Source: Macrobrachium rosenbergii
Lineage: Eukaryota > Arthropoda > Malacostraca > Decapoda > Palaemonidae
Assembly: GCF_040412425.1 (NCBI RefSeq)
Contig: NC_089794.1
Coordinates: 9,702,443-9,766,442, forward strand
Direction: 5' to 3'
Length of the DNA: 64,000 nucleotides
Within the stretch, counting starts at the first letter, position 1, and each line of letters opens with the position of its first letter. The notes under the pieces were generated by a model, which saw nothing but the letters and a program-made list of their open reading frames with translations, was not told where the DNA came from and ran no database searches. Made by a program: the position numbers and the translations under genes. This document shows, piece by piece, positions 59,301-64,000 of this stretch.

Positions 59301-59520
59301 TAAATCTAGTTTGCAAAAACAATGGTGTTCCTAATATTGTGCCCAAAACTGACTGCGTCAAGTATGAAAATATATGCAAAACAGCTTACGATTTTAATTA
59401 GTGTTGACATTACACTCTGCTTAAGGTAACTTTATAATTTATACATAAAATCAAAGGCAGGTTTTAAAAGACCTGACATTATTACCACTTAAATAAGTTC
59501 TAGTTATAATAAGGTCTTAC

Positions 59521-59617
59521 TTTTCCAGCTGTGGATCCATGGGACAAAAGGTCTTGGCCACCTGAAGTATAGGAGCCTTCAGGTACTCTTGCTGTTTCGT
59601 TCTCCTGGCTGGGCATC
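59521..59617 (-). CDS. Exon-like block, duplicated, copy 2 (open)
   Basis: On the minus strand an ATG at 59614-59616 opens a frame reading MPSQENETARVPEGSYTSGG and continuing to HGSTAGK, ending in phase 0 at GGAAAA|GTAAG. The upstream AG acceptor seen in copy 1 is GG here, so this copy would have to be a first exon or is dead. The open frame over the full block, compared with the broken copy 1, is suggestive but not decisive. No family is recognised. Confidence 0.3.
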
Positions 59618-60004
59618 CCCAAAAAGTAAATAAAAATAAAATAATAATAATCAAGTCCCGATAACGTCACGTCACCTCAAGCCATTATCCTCTAAAAAGC
59701 ACAGGAATCCTTGTGCTTTCCAATTTATTTATAAAACTGTTGAGCAAAGTCTTCCCAATACATCAAGCTGAGTTGAGAGATAAGTTAATATACTTTCAAA
59801 TGACACCACCGCTCTCCTTGAATCACCTTTATCCTTTTTTGAGAAGAAATCACATATTTTAAGTGAAAACAGCCCAATCAGAGTAGAGTGCCTGTATGAA
59901 AATGCACAGCATATCTGGGAGATGACTTACGTACCTAAAGACGCCCTTCAAAAATAGGTTATGACTTTCCGACAAATACTTCGTTTACTACATATTTCTG
60001 ACTC

Positions 60005-60269
60005 GGTGCTACTTTGACTTGTTATCTACGCGTCACCTACTCCGAGGTGCTAGTACTGAACATGGCGGAAGCTCCTTGGGACGCCGTGTTTAGTACTAGC
60101 CCCTCGGTGATCAAAGTATTATTTACACCCATTTCTATACTGTGTGGTCGACAAATTATGTTAATAAACGATGTCTTTTTGCGGCCGTCTAATTTACATT
60201 TACCATACAGTGTTTAGTACTAGCACCTCGGAATAGGTGACTCATACATGGCAAGCCAAAGTAGCATCC
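60005..60269. mobile_element. 265-bp MITE-like element with about 60-bp terminal inverted repeats
   Basis: The ends GGTGCTACTTTGACTTG and CAAGCCAAAGTAGCATCC are inverted over about 60 bases, including TCACCTA.TCCGAGGTGCTA with AGTACT. CTGACTC (59998-60004) and CTGATTC (60270-60276) flank it as an imperfect 7-base target duplication. A third partial copy of the arm, CGTGTTTAGTACTAGC.CCTCGG, lies inside at about 60087. The corresponding place in duplication unit 1 (about 56617-56640) lacks it. No open frame encodes a transposase. Confidence 0.82.
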
Positions 60270-62806
60270 CTGATTCTCTCTTTTTGTGTTCAAAATGGTT
60301 TAATTGAAAAATATTTAATCATTACACCCTATCCGAACGGTCTCTAAAAAAACAATAACAATTTTCATACTATTAATAACCAGGACTTTCCTATGATAAA
60401 CCAGGTTGTCATTGTTAAGAATGTCAGAAAGGACACCCTAACGAGAAACAACACTTAATTACCTGCAGAGAACAGTTGGCGGTTTCTATTTTGTGCACAT
60501 GATGTAAGAGCACTTTTCCAACTTCACCTTCAAATAGGGTTTGTGAACTAATCAAATGCATAGGATGAATGGTTACGTAAAATTTAATGTACTAAGCACG
60601 ATAAACGTCACATTCGAGATCGAACTAGAATCAGAGCATGAATGGGATTTAAAAGAAAATTGTTCTGTGCAAATGTTAAAGTAGAAACCAGTGTTCAAGT
60701 CGATTGTCTTACCGAATTAATAAGCATCTTTGTTAACTATAAATATAAAAGAAACCTAAGAATGCAGTTCGTCACCCCAGTTACGTTTGCATATTTTGCC
60801 ATGACACAGCCACCAACAAGTCAAGTAGACTTAAGTGCTGTAAAAACTTTATCCTATGCCTACATCAAGGTTCATACTTGCATACATGAACGATACATAA
60901 AACCTTCATAATTAAAGTGTGTACAGCAAAAATGATGGAAGGATTTCTACTTAGTAACGCAGATACTTTTGCATTCGTATCGACCCTTGAGTTTTCTGAG
61001 TTAATGAGATTTTTATGAGGGTATGAAACCAGATAAAAAAAAAAAAAAATCTTACCGATTGTAATAGCAGACGCCTGTCCTATCGTGAAGGTTGAATAGC
61101 AGTTCACTTCGAATTAAGATTTTCGAAAACACTTCCGTTCAAACTGAAGTCGTTTCGATACATCCATGAAGTCGATTGATACAACTCAAGTGGTTTCAGT
61201 TTTGGCAAGTCAAACACTAAAAGTTGATTTCTTCAAAAGCTTAGGACTTTAAAATAAAAATGCCTACATTTGCGTTATGTTGATGGAAATTAACCTAAGC
61301 TTATGTGCAGTTTTATTTTAATACGGACGGAATGAAGTTTAGGTGATTCAAATATCTATTCAAATATCTTGTATTTTCTACAATTTTAACTTAAAATGAA
61401 ACATATAGTTTCTACTCAACTTATTAATTTCGTGATTTTAACAAACTGACAAAATTTTAACCTAAAGAACTGATAACCAAATAGTAAATTTGCAAAGACA
61501 AAGACTTATTTATTTTGCGATTATATTTGCAACAAAAAACATTACATATGGTCATACTTAATCAAACGGTTTCTATAAAACTGTTGTCTAATTCAGACAA
61601 TTTATCTTTGATTATCTCAAAATACTACAGTTGCCATAATAGACCACGTAACAAGTTCACTTTGTTGAGGGAGGGACATTTCTCAGTTTTCTGCTAATGG
61701 AACTGAATTCAAAGGTTTATAGTAAGATAGTAATTTAAGACTCGACCGACCTAATGAAAGACAGTGAGTTGTATCGAATTGTCTTTATGGATTTATTAAA
61801 ACGACTTAGAGCGGAACGACCATAGGCTTAGCAGCAAAGTCTTATCTGTAAAAAAAAAAAAAAAAAAATTACCAACATTAATAACTTACTGAAAAAACTA
61901 GTTCGGTACAAGCTTTAGTATACAGTTCCCTATTTTTATTTCACTAAAACTGCTTTGCTCTTAAAGAATCAATTGTATAAAAACTTGCCAGTTTATGTCG
62001 CTAATATCGATGTCTGTAATTTGTTACATAACAATACTACTGTGAGAAGTGTTGCGCAGTTACTAAAGAAAATTAATAATTGTCACGATAAATGGAGGAT
62101 CATTTTGATTAAAAAATTGACAGTCTGTTACAAAGCAGAGGAAACTATATTTACTTCAGACTTTCTCTGTGTTGAGTAAGATTTTATCTTCGTAATTTAA
62201 AAAATGTATGTAATTCATGTAATTATATGTAACCGCATATGAATAAAGATTTGAATTCGAATTTGAATTTATATAATTTAGCTTCGGGGCAAAGAAAATC
62301 ATTAAATGTGATGTAGCAAAGAACCGAGTCGCTATGAACTGTCACCTTAGCACTGGTTCTAAATTTTCCTCTCCGTAACATGTCACTGGTGTCGTGTAAC
62401 AAACACACACACACTTAAATTCCCCTCAGCCATGTCCATTTTAAGTGACAATAATCTGACAATGATCTGGAATTTACCTAACTGGTCAAAATCTGAGTAC
62501 ATCGACAAAATTCTACTACAATGGTAGGCAGTATGTCGTTTTCGTCATTAAATTCTTTTGAATGATTTTTTTTAATATAGAATGAGTGGATTTTGCTGCG
62601 TTTACTTCAGGTATTCGATGAAATCATATATAATATAATACAACAATTCATGTTAAGATAAAAAAACTTATGTTACTTATCAAACATTCACCCAACAAGT
62701 CACTGACTTTCTCATGAGGAATTTCCTTAACTGGACAACCGGCACGGCGGAAAAAAAAGTCTTGACAAAGACAGTTTCCCTCACTCTTGACCTAAATCTC
62801 CCAAAT

Positions 62807-62919
<113 letters not shown>

Positions 62920-63269
62920 CTGGCTGAGAAATGGACGAATATAAGGCCACAAGCGAGAATCGGTACTTGAGAATATTTAAGGCATCTAAACTCTCAACAA
63001 TTCCTGAAACTATCAGCGTGACGTTCTATCTACATAAGCGACACGATTCATAACACAAGTGTGCTCAATCTAGGCCTATATGAAAGTATTTGTCAAAGTG
63101 GTAAAACTAACGCAAAAGGAGTTACTTATACAACTTCAGTGTCCCCAATTATACAAAAAACTTCAACGTTTAATCACAGAAAAAACTTGATACACCATGC
63201 TTATCATGGCACCCTAACTATGCGGTAAACCCGCACGGCAGCAGTAATTATCTGTCTTTTATGCACTTT

Positions 63270-63605
63270 TTAGTTTTCTGTAAAAGAAAACCATTGCGAT
63301 GGCTTTGTCTATCCGTCCGCATCTTTTCTGTCCGCCCTCAGATCTTAAAAACTACTGAGACTCTGCAATCATCAAAACCAACATACCTAATACCTAATTG
63401 CAACCCTCTGGCTTCAGTTGTTTTTATTTTGTTTAAAGTTAAAGTTAGCCATGACCGTCCGTCTGGCACCGCTATTAATACCGAAAACACAGGCCACCAC
63501 CGGGCCGTGGCAGAGAGTTTCATGGGCCGTGGCTGAGTTTCAAAAACCATTATATGGCTGAGTTTAAAATGCGCCGATTATAAACTTCGGCTCATTTTTA
63601 CTTGT
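63270..63605 (+). mobile_element. Multi-hairpin dispersed repeat (HINE-like), copy C
   Basis: It starts TTAGTTTTCTGTAAAAGAAAAC and ends in a diverged CGCCGA...TTCGGC hairpin plus TTTTTACTTGT. Internal segments (the 3' inverted-repeat partner and the CCACCGAAA hairpin) are deleted. It sits in duplication unit 2 where unit 1 (about 59115-59135) is uninterrupted, and both junctions are in T runs. Confidence 0.8.
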
Positions 63606-63757
63606 TTTCAATGGTATGATATCGAAACTTAACACTGGTTAAACTAATTAGCAACCATGCCAAGACAGCTAATATCCCAGCACTTTCTGGTAAAAAAAAA
63701 ATAATTCTGTATCATATCTTTGAACCAACCAGGTACAGACAGTAAATCCAGTTATCA

Positions 63758-64000
63758 AAATTAAAGCAGTTTGTTAAACAATTAAAAGTAAAACTAATAC
63801 ATTTTACTGGCCTATATTCTAACTAACAATCCAAATTCTTACCTCCCCACTTTCTCATCCAATTGACTTGTAATACCGTTGACTGGAATGTACCAATAAA
63901 CACATTCACTTGTATTCACTCAATACGACTTCGTTTTTAACAATCCATTACCAAATTCCGCATTACATTTTCTTGTTCAGTGTTTTAGTGCCCCAGGAAT
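63758..64000. other. Sequence after the duplication, nothing certain
   Basis: On the minus strand GGTACATTCCAG and GTGGGGAG|GTAAG near 63840-63886 could frame a 47-base exon, but the signal is weak. Otherwise AT-rich. Confidence 0.3.

Larger units (their letters stand above)
55870..59315. repeat. Tandem segmental duplication, unit 1
   Basis: Colinear with 59316-63757. Matching landmarks include TTCCTAATATT....CCCAA.ACTGACT (55890/59333), the exon-like block (56089/59521), GCTTTCCAATTT with TGTTGAGCAAAGT (56320/59716), TTTGCATTCGTATCGACCCTT (57248/60968), TTGAGGGA...GGACATTTCT.A (57871/61665) and CACTGGTTCTAAATTT (58302/62352). Identity by eye is around 75-80% with many indels, so the duplication is old. 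Confidence 0.88.

Overview
This window is animal nuclear DNA, most likely from a decapod crustacean (shrimp, prawn or crayfish type). The reasons are a very AT-rich background, an extreme density of AT, CT, AAT and TTA microsatellites, and the mix of transposons: a gypsy-like LTR element with a SCAN-like Gag, a GIY-YIG Penelope-like element, a THAP/P-like transposon and LINE fragments. The organism call is inference; no rRNA, tRNA or full host gene is present to confirm it. There is no operon-like gene layout. Almost every long open frame lies in a transposon or a microsatellite.

Layout. 0-8.6 kb: microsatellites, then mostly unique AT-rich sequence with a plausible 3'-terminal exon plus poly(A) signal (about 1.28-1.45 kb), a CCAAT-box promoter/first-exon candidate (6.7-6.86 kb) and a foldback hairpin (7.8 kb). 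8.6-11.6 kb: a long tract punctuated by TATATA motifs. 12.1-12.9 kb: a 34-bp satellite between two 120-bp direct repeats. 12.9-20.5 kb: a complete but coding-degenerate LTR retrotransposon on the minus strand, with about 1-kb LTRs roughly 2% diverged, gag and protease remnants, and no visible reverse transcriptase or integrase. 20.8-21.9 kb: the 3' part of a Penelope-like element, bounded by AAT microsatellites. 23.0-24.9 kb: an internally deleted P-element-like transposon. 25-34 kb: mostly unique sequence with several minisatellites. 34.4-38.5 kb: a 4-kb minisatellite field with a young homogeneous core and decayed flanks. 39-51 kb: mostly intron-like or intergenic sequence with a long palindrome, local duplications, LINE fragments and several candidate minus-strand exons. 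51-55.3 kb: AT-rich sequence. 55.9-63.8 kb: two tandem copies of a 3.4-4.4 kb duplication.

The most interesting result is a dispersed, non-coding, multi-hairpin repeat present three times (33.66, 55.32 and 63.27 kb). It has short subterminal inverted repeats and a GC-rich hairpin next to its 3' end, the layout of Helentron-derived (HINE) elements. The tandem duplication supplies an apparent empty site for the 63.27-kb copy, and also for a 265-bp inverted-repeat element at 60.0 kb.

Host genes are represented only by weak, splice-signal-based exon candidates. Several minus-strand ones are in the same phase and could belong to one transcription unit starting near 50.7 kb, but none has a recognised family and all need transcript evidence.
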